55,349 nt of DNA, taken from Micromonospora inaquosa. Its GTDB lineage: Bacteria; Actinomycetota; Actinomycetes; Mycobacteriales; Micromonosporaceae. The stretch lies in contig NZ_QGSZ01000216.1 of NCBI RefSeq assembly GCF_003857055.1, positions 1-55,349 on the forward strand, written 5' to 3'. Position 1 is the first letter of the stretch. Every line of letters begins with the position of its first letter. The notes beneath the pieces were generated by a model. The model ran no database searches, was not told the origin of the DNA, and saw only the letters and a list, made by a program, of their open reading frames with translations. A program made the translations under genes and the position numbers. Below are positions 15,914-28,381 of the stretch, in pieces.

Positions 15914-18025
15914 ATGATCCGGGCCCGACTCGACAAACTGCTGACCGTGGTGATCGCCGGCGTGCTGGCCGGGTTGGTGCTGGCCGGAGCTGCCCTGCCC
16001 GTGGCCCTGGTCTTCGGGATCGGCTTCAGCGCCCTGTCGACGCCCTACTCGGAGCTGCCGAACACACTCCGCACGCCGCCCACCGCGCAGCGCTCCAACC
16101 TCTACGCCAACGACGGCACCACCCTGATCACGTCCTTCTACCAGGAGGACCGGGTGGACGTGCCACTGCACGAGGTGGCTCCGGTGATGCGTCAGGCGAT
16201 CGTGGCCGCCGAGGACGTCCGGTTCTACCAGCACAGCGGCGTCGACCTGCGGGGCGTGGTGCGCGCGTTCACCGTCAACAAGCGCGACGGTCAGACCCGG
16301 CAGGGCGCCTCCACGCTGACCATGCAGTACGTCCGCAACGTGCTCAGCAACGACCCCCGACTGACCGAGGCGCAGCGGGAAGCAGCCACCGAACTCACCA
16401 CCGTCCGCAAGCTCCAGGAGATGCGGTACGCGCTCGCCCTGGAGCGGGAACTCGACAAGGACGAGATCCTGACCCGCTACCTCAACATCGCCTACTTCGG
16501 CGCCGGGGCGTACGGCATCGCGGCGGCCAGCAAGCGGTACTTCTCCCGATCCCCGTCCGAGTTGACCCTGGCCCAGGCGGCTCTGCTCGCCGGCCTGGTG
16601 CGTTCGCCGGACAGCGACGATCCGATCAACGGCGACGCCGACAGCGCGGTGGCCCGGCGCTCGTACGTCCTGGAACGGCTGGTGGAGTCCGGGCAGGTGC
16701 CGGCGGACGCGGCCGCGGCGGCGCGTGCCGAACCGCTGCAGTTGCGGCCCAGCGAGACCCCGAACGACTGCACGGGGGTGCCCGACGGGCACAACGACTG
16801 GGGCTTCTTCTGCGACTGGTTCACCCGCTGGTGGAGCAGCCAGTCCGCGTTCGGGGCGACCGCCGACGAGCGGCAGCGCGCGCTGCGCCGGGGCGGTTTC
16901 TCCATCGTGTCGTCGCTGGACCCGGCAGTGCAGCGGGCCACCACCGAGCAGGTGTTGAAGATCTATCCCATGACCAGCGCCGAGGCGGTGCCCACCGCGG
17001 TGGTGCAACCGGGCACCGGGCGGGTGCTGGCGATGTCGGTGAACCGCGCGTACAGCGTGGCGGACAACCCGGTGGGGCAGAAGAACCGCCCGAACACGGT
17101 CAACCAGTTGGTCGCCGGCGGCGGTGCGATCGAGGGGTACCAGGGCGGCTCGACGTTCAAGCTCTTCACCCTGCTGGCGGCGCTGGAGTCCGGCCTGCCG
17201 CTGTCGACCGACTTCGTTGCGCCGACCCAGTTGCTCACCCGCTTCCCGGTGACCGGGGCGGCGAGTTGCGACGGCCGGTGGTGCCCGGCGAACGCCAGCC
17301 CGTCGTCGATGGACGGCCCCCGCACCATGTGGAGCGCGTTCGGCCGCTCGGTGAACACGTACTTCGCCTGGCTCACCGAGAAGGTCGGTGCCGACCGGGT
17401 GGTGGAGATGGCCGAGCGACTCGGCATCGTGCTGCGGGCCGAGTCCGACGCCAAGCTGGCCCGCTACGGCGCGAAGGACTGGGGGCCGTTCACCCTGGGC
17501 GTGGCCGCGACCACCCCGTTGGACCTGGCCACCGCGTACGCCACGGTGGCGGCCGAGGGGACCTGGTGCGCGCCGCTGCCGGTGGTCTCGATCACCGACT
17601 CGGGCGGCCGGCCGGTCGACGCCGCCAAGCCGGACTGCCGGCAGGTCCTCGACGCCGATGTGGCGCGGGCGGCCACTGACGCGGCCCGCTGCCCGGTCGG
17701 GGACCAGTCGATGTACGGGCGCTGCGACGGTGCCACCGCACCTGGGCTGCGGGCGAAGCTCGGCCGTCCGGTGGCGGGCAAGACCGGCAGCTCCGAACGG
17801 TACGAGACGGAGACGGTGGTGGCGTTCACGCCGCAGCTCGCGGTCGCCTCGATGGCCGCCAACCCGGACGATCCCCGGGACGCTGTCGGTCAGGCGGTGC
17901 AGGCCGAGATGGTGAACGCGGTCGGTGAGGTGATGGCCTTCGCCCTGCGCGACCAACCGGTCCGCGACTTCGTTCCGCCGAGCGAACGAACCGCCTTCCA
18001 GACCCAACCCCAAGCCGGCAACTAA
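15914..18025 (+). CDS. Class A penicillin-binding protein, 703 aa
   Basis: Bifunctional peptidoglycan synthase. One N-terminal transmembrane anchor (about 10-40), then a GT51 glycosyltransferase domain with AAEDVRFYQHSGVD and QGASTLTMQYVRN, then the transpeptidase domain with the nucleophile motif STFK (Ser413), an SVN motif in GRSVNTYF and KTGSS (Lys623). All catalytic motifs are intact. ATG 15914 follows GGGGAGAG. A TAGCGT box (15884-15889) may be its -10 element. It converges with the SDR gene with a 10 base gap. It ends soon after the transpeptidase domain, with no PASTA repeats. Confidence 0.93.
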   Translation: MIRARLDKLLTVVIAGVLAGLVLAGAALPVALVFGIGFSALSTPYSELPNTLRTPPTAQRSNLYANDGTTLITSFYQEDRVDVPLHEVAPVMRQAIVAAEDVRFYQHSGVDLRGVVRAFTVNKRDGQTRQGASTLTMQYVRNVLSNDPRLTEAQREAATELTTVRKLQEMRYALALERELDKDEILTRYLNIAYFGAGAYGIAAASKRYFSRSPSELTLAQAALLAGLVRSPDSDDPINGDADSAVARRSYVLERLVESGQVPADAAAAARAEPLQLRPSETPNDCTGVPDGHNDWGFFCDWFTRWWSSQSAFGATADERQRALRRGGFSIVSSLDPAVQRATTEQVLKIYPMTSAEAVPTAVVQPGTGRVLAMSVNRAYSVADNPVGQKNRPNTVNQLVAGGGAIEGYQGGSTFKLFTLLAALESGLPLSTDFVAPTQLLTRFPVTGAASCDGRWCPANASPSSMDGPRTMWSAFGRSVNTYFAWLTEKVGADRVVEMAERLGIVLRAESDAKLARYGAKDWGPFTLGVAATTPLDLATAYATVAAEGTWCAPLPVVSITDSGGRPVDAAKPDCRQVLDADVARAATDAARCPVGDQSMYGRCDGATAPGLRAKLGRPVAGKTGSSERYETETVVAFTPQLAVASMAANPDDPRDAVGQAVQAEMVNAVGEVMAFALRDQPVRDFVPPSERTAFQTQPQAGN

Positions 18026-18035
18026 CCCGGGGCGG

Positions 18036-19499
18036 TCAGGGGGTCTGTTCGGCGTTGCGGGCTATGTTGCGGGCCATTCCGCCGAAGACGACAGCGTGGA
18101 ACGGGGCCACCGACCCCCAGTAGGCGTGCCCGGCCAGGCCGCGCGGCAGGAAGACCGCGCGTTGCTGGTAGCGGCTGCGGTCGCCGTCGGCGGGCAGCAC
18201 CCGCATCTCCAGCCAGGCCCGGCCGGGCAGCCGCATCTCGGCACGCAGTCGCAGCAATTCGCCCGGGACGATCTCCTCGACCCGCCAGAAGTCCAGCGCC
18301 TCACCGACCTGGAGGCGGTGCGGGTCACGTCGACCCCGCCGCAGCCCGACCCCGCCGACCAGCCGGTCCAGCCAGCCCCGGATCGACCAGGCGAGCGGGA
18401 ACGAGTACCAGCCGTGCTCACCGCCGACGCCCTCGATGACCCGCCAGAGCGCCGCGGGTGTGGCGTCCACCGTCCGCTCCCGGATGTCGGTGTAGGCGGT
18501 GCCGCCGGACCAGTCCGGGTCGCTGGGCAGCGGCTCGGCGGGCGCGTCCGGGCCGCTCGCGGTGGACCAGCGGGTCTCCACCTGGGCGTCGCGCACCTTG
18601 GCCAGCGCCAGCGCCACCGCCTCGTCGAAGCCGGTCAGCCCGCCGGGCGGGTCCGGGACGTAGCGGGCGATGTCGTGTTCGTGGGCGACCGCCTCGTGGA
18701 TCAGGCTCTCCACCAGTGGGCGGGCGATCTTGTTCGGCACCGGGGTGATCAGACCGACCCAGTGCGAGGAGAGCGACGGGGTGAGCGGACGGACCGGCAC
18801 GATGATCCGTCGGCGCAGCTCGGCCACCCGCGCGTAGCGCTGCATCATCTCGCGGAAGGTCAGCACGTCCGGCCCGCCGACGTCGAAGCCCCGGCTGACC
18901 TCTGCCGGCAGGTCGGCGCAGCCGGCCAGGTAGCGCAGCACGTCGCGCACCGCTATCGGTTGGATCCGGTTGTGGACCCACCGCGGAGTGACCATGACGG
19001 GCAGTCGCTCGGTCAGGTAACGCAGCATCTCGAACGACGCCGAGCCGGAGCCGATGATCACCGCGGCCCGGAGCACCGCCGTGGGCACCCCGCTGGCCAG
19101 CAGGATCCGGCCCACCTCGGCGCGGGACCGCAGGTGCGGGGACGGCACCTCCGCGTCGGATGCCGGCTCCGGACCGCCCAGGTAGACGATCCGCCGTACG
19201 CCGGCCGCCCGCGCGGCGGCGGCGAAATTGGTCGCCGCCGCCCGGTCGGCCGCCTCGAAGTCGGACCGGCCCAGCGAGTGCACCAGGAAGTACGCGACGT
19301 CCACGTCGGCGAACGCGGCGGGCAGGGTCTCCGGTCGGCTCAGGTCGCCCTCGACGATTTCGGCCGCCGAGGCCCAGGGCACGTCACGCAGCCGCACCGC
19401 CTTGCGGGCGAGGCAGCGCACGGTGTGCCCGTTGGCGAGCAGCAGCGGCGTCAGCCGCCCGCCGATGTAGCCGGTCGCTCCGGTGACGAGGCATCTCAC
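18036..19499 (-). CDS. NAD(P)-binding SDR protein with C-terminal DUF2867, 487 aa
   Basis: The N-terminal 290 residues form an atypical short-chain-dehydrogenase Rossmann fold (nucleotide loop [10 protein letters not shown] at residues 6-15; [25 protein letters not shown]). The remainder, from about 330, is a DUF2867/SRPBCC-like domain ([19 protein letters not shown]). This fusion is widespread in actinobacteria, but its reaction is not established. The start codon lies 35 bases from that of glyA, in divergent orientation. Function beyond NAD(P) binding is unknown. Confidence 0.8.
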   Translation of the reverse strand: MRCLVTGATGYIGGRLTPLLLANGHTVRCLARKAVRLRDVPWASAAEIVEGDLSRPETLPAAFADVDVAYFLVHSLGRSDFEAADRAAATNFAAAARAAGVRRIVYLGGPEPASDAEVPSPHLRSRAEVGRILLASGVPTAVLRAAVIIGSGSASFEMLRYLTERLPVMVTPRWVHNRIQPIAVRDVLRYLAGCADLPAEVSRGFDVGGPDVLTFREMMQRYARVAELRRRIIVPVRPLTPSLSSHWVGLITPVPNKIARPLVESLIHEAVAHEHDIARYVPDPPGGLTGFDEAVALALAKVRDAQVETRWSTASGPDAPAEPLPSDPDWSGGTAYTDIRERTVDATPAALWRVIEGVGGEHGWYSFPLAWSIRGWLDRLVGGVGLRRGRRDPHRLQVGEALDFWRVEEIVPGELLRLRAEMRLPGRAWLEMRVLPADGDRSRYQQRAVFLPRGLAGHAYWGSVAPFHAVVFGGMARNIARNAEQTP

Positions 19500-19520
19500 G
19501 GCTCCCAGTCTGCTGCCCCC

Positions 19521-19526
19521 TAGACT
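19521..19526 (+). promoter_or_regulatory. Predicted -10 box (TAGACT) for near-leaderless glyA mRNA
   Basis: TAGACT lies 8 bases before the GTG of glyA, with no ribosome-binding site between. Only 35 bases separate glyA from the divergent SDR gene, so the promoter must lie here. Confidence 0.5.
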
Positions 19527-19534
19527 CGTTCGCT

Positions 19535-20824
19535 GTGGAGACCGAGACGAGCACCTTCTGGGGGCCGGATTTCGCCCAGCTCAGGGCCACCGACCCGGAG
19601 ATCGCCGGGGTGGTCCTCGGCGAGCTGGACCGGTTGCGGGGCGGTCTGCAGCTCATCGCCAGCGAAAACCTGACCTCGCCGGCGGTGCTGGCGGCGCTCG
19701 GTTCGACGCTGACCAACAAGTACGCCGAGGGTTACCCGGGCCGGCGCTACTACGGCGGCTGCGCCGAGGTGGACCGGGCGGAGGAGATCGGCATCGCCCG
19801 GGCCAAGGAGCTCTTCGGGGCCGAGCACGCCAACCTCCAGCCGCACTCCGGGGCGAGCGCCAACCTGGCCGCGTACGCGGCGCTGGTGCAGCCGGGGGAC
19901 ACGGTGCTGGCGATGGACCTGCCGCACGGCGGGCACCTGACCCATGGCAGCCGGGTGAACTTCTCCGGGAAGTGGTTCCACCCGGTCGGCTACCCGGTCC
20001 GGCCGGACACCGAGCTGATCGACTACGACGAGGTTCGGGACCTGGCGCGGGCGCACCAACCCAAGCTGATCATCTGCGGCGCGACCGCGTACCCGCGCCT
20101 GATCGACTTCGCCCGGTTCCGGGAGATCGCCGACGAGGTCGGCGCGTACCTGATGGTGGACGCGGCGCACTTCATCGGCCTGGTCGCCGGTCGGGCGATC
20201 CCGTCCCCGGTGCCGTACGCGGACGTCGTCTGCGCCACCACCCACAAGGTGCTGCGCGGCCCGCGCGGCGGCATGATCCTGTGCCGCGAGTCGCTGGCCC
20301 AGCGGATCGACAAGGCGGTCTTCCCGTTCACCCAGGGTGGCCCGCTGATGCACGCGGTCGCGGCCAAGGCTGTCGCGTTGCGCGAGGCCGCCCAGCCGGA
20401 GTTCCAGACGTACGCCCGGCAGGTGGTCAGCAACGCCCAGGCGCTCGCCGCCGGGCTGGCCGACGAGGGGATGCGCCCGGTGTCCGGTGGCACCGACACC
20501 CACCTCGCCCTGATCGACCTGCGCGAGCTGGGGGTGACCGGCGCCGAGGCCGAGCGCCGCTGCGACGCCGCGTCGATCACCCTGAACAAGAACGCCATCC
20601 CGTACGACCCACAGCCGCCGATGGTGGCCTCGGGCATCCGGGTGGGCACACCGAGCGTCACCACGCAGGGGATGCGCGAGGGGGAGCTGCGTCAGGTGGC
20701 GACCCTGATCGCCCGTGCGGTGCGCACCGATCCCGGTGCTCCGGGCGGGGCCGACGAGCTGACCCGGCTCGGTGCCGAGGTGGCCGAGCTGGTCGCGGCG
20801 TTTCCGGCGTACCCCCGTGGCTGA
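19535..20824 (+). CDS. glyA: Serine hydroxymethyltransferase, 429 aa
   Basis: PLP enzyme that interconverts serine and glycine and supplies 5,10-methylene-tetrahydrofolate. The substrate and PLP regions are clear: [26 protein letters not shown] and the PLP-lysine motif [12 protein letters not shown] (Lys238). Length is normal. The GTG start at 19535 gives the usual N-terminus. The atpI-like gene starts inside its last codons, so glyA may be co-transcribed with the start of the ATP synthase cluster, consistent with the glyA-atp order recalled for Streptomyces. Confidence 0.96.
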   Translation: METETSTFWGPDFAQLRATDPEIAGVVLGELDRLRGGLQLIASENLTSPAVLAALGSTLTNKYAEGYPGRRYYGGCAEVDRAEEIGIARAKELFGAEHANLQPHSGASANLAAYAALVQPGDTVLAMDLPHGGHLTHGSRVNFSGKWFHPVGYPVRPDTELIDYDEVRDLARAHQPKLIICGATAYPRLIDFARFREIADEVGAYLMVDAAHFIGLVAGRAIPSPVPYADVVCATTHKVLRGPRGGMILCRESLAQRIDKAVFPFTQGGPLMHAVAAKAVALREAAQPEFQTYARQVVSNAQALAAGLADEGMRPVSGGTDTHLALIDLRELGVTGAEAERRCDAASITLNKNAIPYDPQPPMVASGIRVGTPSVTTQGMREGELRQVATLIARAVRTDPGAPGGADELTRLGAEVAELVAAFPAYPRG

Positions 20825-21242
20825 GCCCGGGGTGGTCGAGCCCGACAGCGACCGGCGGTGGCGGCTGCGGCACCTGCCGGTGTTGCTGGCGGCGTCGGCG
20901 GGGCTTGCGGTGGTCGCGGCGGTCGTCGGCGCGGTGACCGGCGGCGCGACGGCGGCGATCGGCGCGGCGGCCGGGGTGGGCGTCACGGTGCTCAGCTACA
21001 CGCTGACCACGGTGGTGCTGGCCCGGGCCGACCAGATCAACCCGCAGTTGCTGCTGCCGCTCGGGGTGAGCCTGTACGTGCTGAAGTTCAGCCTGTTGGG
21101 TGTCGTGCTGGTGGCGGTGGCCTCGACCGGCTGGCCCGGGTTGATTCCGCTTTGCCTCGGCATCGTCGCCGGGGTGGCAGTGTGGACAGCGGTGCACCTC
21201 TGGTGGCTGACCAGGGTGTACGCCCACCGGCCACGGGACTGA
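20817..21242 (+). CDS. AtpI-like membrane protein, 141 aa
   Basis: Small integral membrane protein with four hydrophobic segments (about 20-42, 47-67, 79-101 and 106-128), placed just upstream of the ATP synthase genes like the AtpI/SCO5366-type proteins. Such proteins help assemble the c-ring or import Mg2+, but identity here is weak and mostly from position. GTG 20817 overlaps the end of glyA by 8 bases; the in-frame upstream extension is part of glyA in another frame. Confidence 0.65.
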   Translation: MAEPGVVEPDSDRRWRLRHLPVLLAASAGLAVVAAVVGAVTGGATAAIGAAAGVGVTVLSYTLTTVVLARADQINPQLLLPLGVSLYVLKFSLLGVVLVAVASTGWPGLIPLCLGIVAGVAVWTAVHLWWLTRVYAHRPRD

Positions 21243-21334
21243 CCTGGCGATCGGCCGGCCCGCCGTCCCACCCAGCGGACGCGCCGCAATGTGTCGGCCT
21301 CCGGTCATTTTCCGACGGGCGGAAGGGGAGTAGC

Positions 21335-21394
21335 GTGCCCACAGACGACGGCGCCCACGAGAAGCCCACACAACGATGGTTGTGCGGGGGGTGA
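21335..21394 (+). CDS. Possible 19-residue leader peptide upstream of the atp genes
   Basis: A very short frame, GTG to TGA, encoding VPTDDGAHEKPTQRWLCGG (initiator read as Met). It has a near-perfect ribosome-binding site (GGAAGGGGAG, 21321-21330) four bases upstream, better than most full-length genes here. It is followed by two small hairpins (CACAAC/GTTGTG inside its 3' half, GAGGC/GCCTC just after) before the AtpZ gene. A translated leader acting by attenuation is possible. No homology is claimed. Confidence 0.35.
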   Translation: MPTDDGAHEKPTQRWLCGG

Positions 21395-21419
21395 GGCACA
21401 GCCTCGTCTTCCCGGCTGA

Positions 21420-21425
21420 TATCGT
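21420..21425 (+). promoter_or_regulatory. Possible -10 box (TATCGT) for the atp cluster
   Basis: TATCGT fits TANNNT and lies 10 bases upstream of the AtpZ ATG, in a short AT-richer stretch. It would give a 5' end of only a few bases. Confidence 0.4.
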
Positions 21426-21435
21426 TCGCCCCGTC

Positions 21436-21672
21436 ATGGCTGATGACCAAACCCCCCGTCCCGCCGGTGAACCGGACGACTATCCGTCCGGCGCCGGTCA
21501 GGGTTGGACCGCACTCAGCTACCTCATCGGAGGCATGCTCGTGTGGGGTTTCATCGGCTGGCTGGTCGACCAGTGGCTCGACACCGGTGGCGTCGCCACC
21601 GGGATCGGCTTCGTGCTCGGCATGGCCGGGGGAGTCATCCTGGTCATCCGTCGACTCGGCACGCCTACTTAG
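21436..21672 (+). CDS. AtpZ/AtpI-family F0F1-ATPase accessory protein, 78 aa
   Basis: Short protein with an acidic, Pro-rich N-terminus and two membrane helices (about 27-47 and 52-70; LSYLIGGMLVWGFIGWLVDQ), typical of the ATPase_gene1/AtpZ family that helps c-ring assembly. The start is the ATG at 21436; the longer upstream frame runs through the leader region. It lies 11 bases before atpB. Confidence 0.75.
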   Translation: MADDQTPRPAGEPDDYPSGAGQGWTALSYLIGGMLVWGFIGWLVDQWLDTGGVATGIGFVLGMAGGVILVIRRLGTPT

Positions 21673-21683
21673 GAAGGGACGCG

Positions 21684-22481
21684 GTGTTCGGACAGGCGAA
21701 CGTCCTGGCAGCGGGCCAGGCGGAATTCCCACCCAGTGTGGAGGACTTCTACCTGCCCAGCATCCTGCCCTGGGGTGCGCACGACTCGTACTGGATCACC
21801 AAGTTCACCTTGATGATCTGGATCGCGGTCGGTGTGCTGATCATCTTCTTCCTGGCGACCTACCGGAACCCGAAGTTGGTGCCGACCAAGAAGCAGTGGT
21901 TCGCCGAGTCGATCTACGGCTTCGTGCGCAACAACATCTCGGTCGACATGATCGGGCACGCGGGTGTGCGGTTCGCTCCGTACTTCACCACGCTGTTCTG
22001 CTTCGTGCTGGTGACGAACGCGTTCGCGATCATCCCGTTCTTCCAGATCTCGCCGAACTCGCACATCGCCTTCCCAGCGATCCTCGCGGTGATCAGCTAC
22101 CTGCTGTTCAACTACATCGGCATCCGGCACCACGGCTTCGCCAAATACTTCAAGCACGCCCTGATCCCGCCGGCACCGTGGTACATCCTGCCGCTGCTGG
22201 TCCCGATCGAGGCGTTCTCGACCTTCATCATCCGGCCGTTCTCGCTGGCCGTTCGTCTCTTCGCGAACATGTTCGCCGGCCACATGCTCCTGCTGGTCTT
22301 CACGCTCGGCGGCTTCGCGATGCTCAACGCCAACGCCTGGCTGGCACCGGTCTCGGTGGTCTCCTGGGTGATGACCGTGGCGCTGACCCTGCTTGAGGCA
22401 CTGGTCATCGTCCTGCAGGCCTACGTCTTCACGGTACTGAGCGCCAGCTACATCCAGGGCGCGCTCGCCGAAGAGCACTGA
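21684..22481 (+). CDS. atpB: ATP synthase F0 subunit a, 265 aa
   Basis: Proton-channel subunit of the membrane sector. Five to six hydrophobic helices are visible. The conserved helix AVRLFANMFAGHMLL contains the essential arginine that faces the c-ring carboxylate. GTG 21684 is preceded by AGGAAGGGA. First of a tight cluster atpB-E-F-H-A-G-D. Confidence 0.95.
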   Translation: MFGQANVLAAGQAEFPPSVEDFYLPSILPWGAHDSYWITKFTLMIWIAVGVLIIFFLATYRNPKLVPTKKQWFAESIYGFVRNNISVDMIGHAGVRFAPYFTTLFCFVLVTNAFAIIPFFQISPNSHIAFPAILAVISYLLFNYIGIRHHGFAKYFKHALIPPAPWYILPLLVPIEAFSTFIIRPFSLAVRLFANMFAGHMLLLVFTLGGFAMLNANAWLAPVSVVSWVMTVALTLLEALVIVLQAYVFTVLSASYIQGALAEEH

Positions 22482-22544
22482 TCCACGCACCAACCGTTGT
22501 CGTAACGCGTGAGAGTCACGCGTGATAACCAGGAGGAACCACTA

Positions 22545-22772
22545 ATGGATTACGTCGCCGCGGTAGAGGGCAGCACCGCCGCCATCGGCTACGGCCTCGC
22601 GGCCATCGGCCCGGGCATCGGCGTTGGCCTGGTCTTCGCCGCCTACATCCAGTCCACCGCCCGGCAGCCCGAGTCGTCCCGGATGACCCTGCCGTACGTC
22701 TGGATCGGCTTCGCCGTCATCGAGGCGCTGGCGCTGTTCGGCATCGCCTTCGGCTTCATCTGGGCCGGCTGA
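22545..22772 (+). CDS. atpE: ATP synthase F0 subunit c, 75 aa
   Basis: Proteolipid of the rotor ring: two helices joined by a polar loop (ARQPESSR) with the proton-carrying carboxylate Glu60 in the second helix (IGFAVIEALALFG). The gene has the strongest ribosome-binding site of the cluster (AGGAGGAACC), as expected for the high-copy subunit. ATG 22545 is chosen over an in-frame ATG at 22509 that precedes this site. Confidence 0.97.
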   Translation: MDYVAAVEGSTAAIGYGLAAIGPGIGVGLVFAAYIQSTARQPESSRMTLPYVWIGFAVIEALALFGIAFGFIWAG

Positions 22773-22801
22773 TCCCCGCCCTTCAGACCGGGAGGTCATC
22801 C

Positions 22802-23341
22802 ATGTTCTTCCTCGCCGCTGAGGGTGGTGAGTCAGGCCACAACCCGATCATCCCGATCGGGGAGGAGATCGTGGTCGGCACGATCGCCTTCGCCGTGCTC
22901 TGCTTCGTGCTGATCAAGTTCGTCTTCCCGCGCATGGAGCAGACGTTCCAGGCTCGGGTCGACGCGATCGAGGGCGGCATCAAGCGCGCCGAGGCCGCCC
23001 AGGCCGAGGCGAACCAGCTGCTCGAGCAGTACCGTGCCCAGCTCGCCGAGGCCCGGACCGACGCCGCCAAGATCCGTGACGACGCTCGGGCCGACGCCGA
23101 GGGCATCCGGCAGGACATCCTCGCCAAGGCGCGGGAAGAGTCCGACCGGGTCATCCAGGCCGGCAAGGACGCGCTCGCCGCCGAGCGGGCCACCATCGTG
23201 CGCGAGCTGCGCGCGGAGGTCGGCACGATCGCGGTGGACCTGGCCAGCAAGATCGTTGGCGAGTCGCTGGCCGACGAGGCACGGCGCAAGGGCACCGTCG
23301 ACCGGTTCCTGAGCGGTCTCGAGAGCACGGGGGCCCGCTGA
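22802..23341 (+). CDS. atpF: ATP synthase F0 subunit b, 179 aa
   Basis: Peripheral-stalk subunit: one N-terminal membrane helix (about 25-45, VVGTIAFAVLCFVLIKFVF), then a long Ala/Glu/Arg coiled coil to the C-terminus. GGGAGGT lies just upstream of ATG 22802. Its stop overlaps the ATG of atpH by one base. Confidence 0.95.
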   Translation: MFFLAAEGGESGHNPIIPIGEEIVVGTIAFAVLCFVLIKFVFPRMEQTFQARVDAIEGGIKRAEAAQAEANQLLEQYRAQLAEARTDAAKIRDDARADAEGIRQDILAKAREESDRVIQAGKDALAAERATIVRELRAEVGTIAVDLASKIVGESLADEARRKGTVDRFLSGLESTGAR

Positions 23342-24162
23342 TGCAGGCCGCCAGCCGGGAGTCGTACAAGGTCGCGGCCGAGCGCCTCGACGCGTACGTC
23401 CGCGGCGCGGAGCCGTCGGCGGTGGCCTCCACCGCCGACGCCATCCTCTCCGTGGCGACCCTGCTGCGGCGTGAGCCGCGGCTGCGCCGGGCGCTCTCCG
23501 AGCCGGCTCGTTCCGGTGAGGACCGCGGCGCGCTGCTCGGCGACATGCTGGGCGGGCGGATCGGCGCCGACGCGCTCGACCTGCTCGTGTCGCTGGTCGC
23601 CGGCCGGTGGTCGGCACCGTCGGAGTTGCTCGACGGCACCGAGCGCCTCGGTGTGGAGGCGCTGCTCGCCAGCGCCGACAAGGCCGGCGAGCTGGGCGAG
23701 GTCGAGGACGAGCTGTTCCGCTTCGGTCAGGTCGTGGCCGGCCAGTCGGCGCTGAGCAACGCGCTCGCCGACCCGGTCGCACCGGTCGAGCAGCGGGCCA
23801 CCCTGGCCCGCGAGCTGCTCGCCGACAAGGCCCGTCCGGTCACCGTTCGCCTCGTCGAGGCAGCGCTCGGCGGGTTCGGGGGACGTTCCTTCAGTGGGGC
23901 GCTCACCCGGCTGGTCGAGCTCGCCGCCGACCGGCGTGACCGGCAGGTGGCGTACGTGACCGTCGCGGCCCCGTTGAGTGACGAGGACGAGCGTCGGCTG
24001 GGTGCGAGCCTCACCGCGATATACGGTCGAGAGGTCTCCGTCAAGCAGACGGTCGACCCCGCCGTCCTCGGTGGCGTGAGCGTCCGGGTCGGCTCCGACC
24101 TGTACGACGGCACCATCCTGCGCCGCCTCAACGAGACCCGCAACGCGCTCGCGAAGCGCTGA
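23341..24162 (+). CDS. atpH: ATP synthase F1 subunit delta, 273 aa
   Basis: Peripheral-stalk connector between F1 and subunit b. The C-terminal half carries the conserved delta pattern ending SVRVGSDLYDGTILRRLNE. At 273 residues it is longer than the E. coli protein (about 177), as in other actinobacteria. ATG 23341 overlaps the atpF stop (TGATG), so the two are translationally coupled. Confidence 0.93.
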   Translation: MQAASRESYKVAAERLDAYVRGAEPSAVASTADAILSVATLLRREPRLRRALSEPARSGEDRGALLGDMLGGRIGADALDLLVSLVAGRWSAPSELLDGTERLGVEALLASADKAGELGEVEDELFRFGQVVAGQSALSNALADPVAPVEQRATLARELLADKARPVTVRLVEAALGGFGGRSFSGALTRLVELAADRRDRQVAYVTVAAPLSDEDERRLGASLTAIYGREVSVKQTVDPAVLGGVSVRVGSDLYDGTILRRLNETRNALAKR

Positions 24163-24201
24163 GCGGCTTCGCCGCCCCGCGGCTGAGCGGCTCCGCCGCC
24201 C
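24158..24201. repeat. Direct repeat with small hairpins in the atpH-atpA gap
   Basis: Two 20-base copies, 24 bases apart and differing at one position (GCTGAGCGGCTTCGCCGCCC and GCTGAGCGGCTCCGCCGCCC). Each can fold as GCGGC/GCCGC. The first begins at the atpH stop. This 141 base gap is the widest in the otherwise packed atpB-D cluster and also holds a TTGACA (24236-24241) that could be a -35 element, without a clear -10 at the right spacing. Confidence 0.6.
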
Positions 24202-24303
24202 GGAATCGGGGCGGCTGGACCGCGCAGCGCCCGGATTGACAGACGCCATTCGGACCGGTCGGTACTAGGTATCCCGGGCCCCTGAATTTTAAGGAAGCAG
24301 AGG

Positions 24304-25956
24304 ATGGCCGAGCTGACCATCTCGACGGAGGAGATCCGCGGCGCCCTGGAGCGCTACGTCTCTTCCTACTCGTCCGACGTCTCCCGCGAGGAGGTCGGCA
24401 CCGTCGCCGACACCGGCGACGGTATCGCCCACGTCGAGGGCCTGCCCTCGACCAAGACCAACGAGCTCCTGGAGTTCGAGGACGGCACGCTCGGCGTGGC
24501 GTTGAACCTCGACGTCCGGGAGATCGGCGTCGTCGTCCTCGGTGACTCCGCCAAGCTGGAGGAGGGGCAGCGGGTCAAGCGCACCGACCGCGTGCTCTCG
24601 GTTCCGGTTGGCGACGCCTTCCTCGGCCGCGTGGTCAACGCGCTCGGCCAGCCGATCGACGGGCTCGGCGACATCGCCGACGAGGGTTACCGCGAGCTGG
24701 AGCTGCAGGCTCCGAACGTGATGTCCCGGCAGTCGGTGTTCGAGCCGCTGCAGACCGGCATCAAGGCCATCGACGCGATGACCCCGATCGGTCGGGGCCA
24801 GCGGCAGCTGATCATCGGTGACCGGAAGACCGGCAAGACCACGGTTGCCCTGGACGCCATCCTCAACCAGCGGGACAACTGGCGCACCGGCGACCCGAAG
24901 AAGCAGGTTCGCTGCATCTACGTCGCCATCGGCCAGAAGGCCTCCACCATCGCCTCGATCAAGGGGCAGCTGGAGGAGGCGGGCGCGCTGGAGTACACCA
25001 CCATCGTCGCCTCGCCGGCGTCCGACCCGGCCGGCTTCAAGTACCTGGCCCCGTACACCGGCTCGTCCATCGGACAGCACTGGATGTACGGCGGCAAGCA
25101 CGTCCTGATCGTCTTCGACGACCTGAGCAAGCAGGCCGAGGCGTACCGGGCCGTGTCGCTGCTGCTGCGTCGCCCGCCGGGCCGTGAGGCGTACCCGGGT
25201 GACGTCTTCTACCTGCACTCGCGCCTGCTGGAGCGTTGCGCGAAGCTCTCCGACGAGCTGGGTGGCGGCTCGATGACCGGTCTGCCGATCATCGAGACGA
25301 AGGCCAACGACATCTCGGCCTTCATCCCGACCAACGTCATCTCGATCACCGACGGCCAGATCTTCCTGGAGACCGACCTGTTCAACCAGGGCGTTCGTCC
25401 GGCGATCAACGTCGGCACCTCGGTCTCGCGGGTCGGTGGCGCCGCGCAGGTGAAGCCGATGCGCAAGGTCGCTGGCTCGCTGCGGCTCAACCTGGCCCAG
25501 TACCGCGAACTGGAGGCGTTCGCCGCCTTCGCCTCGGACCTGGACCGGGCCTCCCGGGCCCAGCTGGACCGCGGTGTCCGGCTGGTCGAGCTGCTCAAGC
25601 AGCCGAACTACTCGCCGTACCCGGTGCAGGAAGAGGTCGTCTCGGTCTGGGCCGGCACCGAGGGCAAGCTGGACGACATCCCGGTGGGTGACATCCGGCG
25701 GTTCGAGGCCGAGTTCCTGCAGTACCTGCGGCACAAGCACGAGGGTGTGCTGGCCGGGATCGCCGACAACCAGTGGGGCGACGACATCGTCGGTTCGCTG
25801 GACGCGGCGATCACCGAGTTCAAGCAGGTCTTCCTCAACAAGGACGACGAGCGCAAGGTCAACGACGCGCCGGCCGCTCCGCTTGAGGGTGAGGAGAACC
25901 GCGAGACGGTGACCCGCTTCCGCGACAGCGCGACCGACCGCCCGGCCGAGAGCTGA
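24304..25956 (+). CDS. atpA: ATP synthase F1 subunit alpha, 550 aa
   Basis: Regulatory nucleotide-binding subunit of the F1 head. Walker A GDRKTGKT near 173-180, the alpha-type [20 protein letters not shown] segment and the [17 protein letters not shown] region are all present. Length is normal, with an acidic C-terminal tail typical of actinobacteria. ATG 24304 is preceded by AAGGAAG. Confidence 0.97.
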   Translation: MAELTISTEEIRGALERYVSSYSSDVSREEVGTVADTGDGIAHVEGLPSTKTNELLEFEDGTLGVALNLDVREIGVVVLGDSAKLEEGQRVKRTDRVLSVPVGDAFLGRVVNALGQPIDGLGDIADEGYRELELQAPNVMSRQSVFEPLQTGIKAIDAMTPIGRGQRQLIIGDRKTGKTTVALDAILNQRDNWRTGDPKKQVRCIYVAIGQKASTIASIKGQLEEAGALEYTTIVASPASDPAGFKYLAPYTGSSIGQHWMYGGKHVLIVFDDLSKQAEAYRAVSLLLRRPPGREAYPGDVFYLHSRLLERCAKLSDELGGGSMTGLPIIETKANDISAFIPTNVISITDGQIFLETDLFNQGVRPAINVGTSVSRVGGAAQVKPMRKVAGSLRLNLAQYRELEAFAAFASDLDRASRAQLDRGVRLVELLKQPNYSPYPVQEEVVSVWAGTEGKLDDIPVGDIRRFEAEFLQYLRHKHEGVLAGIADNQWGDDIVGSLDAAITEFKQVFLNKDDERKVNDAPAAPLEGEENRETVTRFRDSATDRPAES

Positions 25957-25960
25957 TCTG

Positions 25961-28326
<2,366 letters not shown>

Positions 28327-28346
28327 CCCAGCCCCCATCCGTAACA

Positions 28347-28381
28347 AAAAGACTGCCCCGGCAATGCCGGGGCAGTCTTTT
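28347..28381. terminator. Very strong bidirectional terminator after atpD
   Basis: A perfect 16 bp stem (28347-28362 with 28366-28381), with A-rich and T-rich ends and an AAT loop, 20 bases after the atpD stop. It has a canonical T tract in both directions and should nearly fully separate atpD from the LCP gene and atpC. Confidence 0.9.

Noticed and set aside
20772..20816. Longer N-terminus for the AtpI-like protein
   Set aside because: That stretch is glyA coding sequence in another frame; the protein with GTG 20817 already has its full membrane part.
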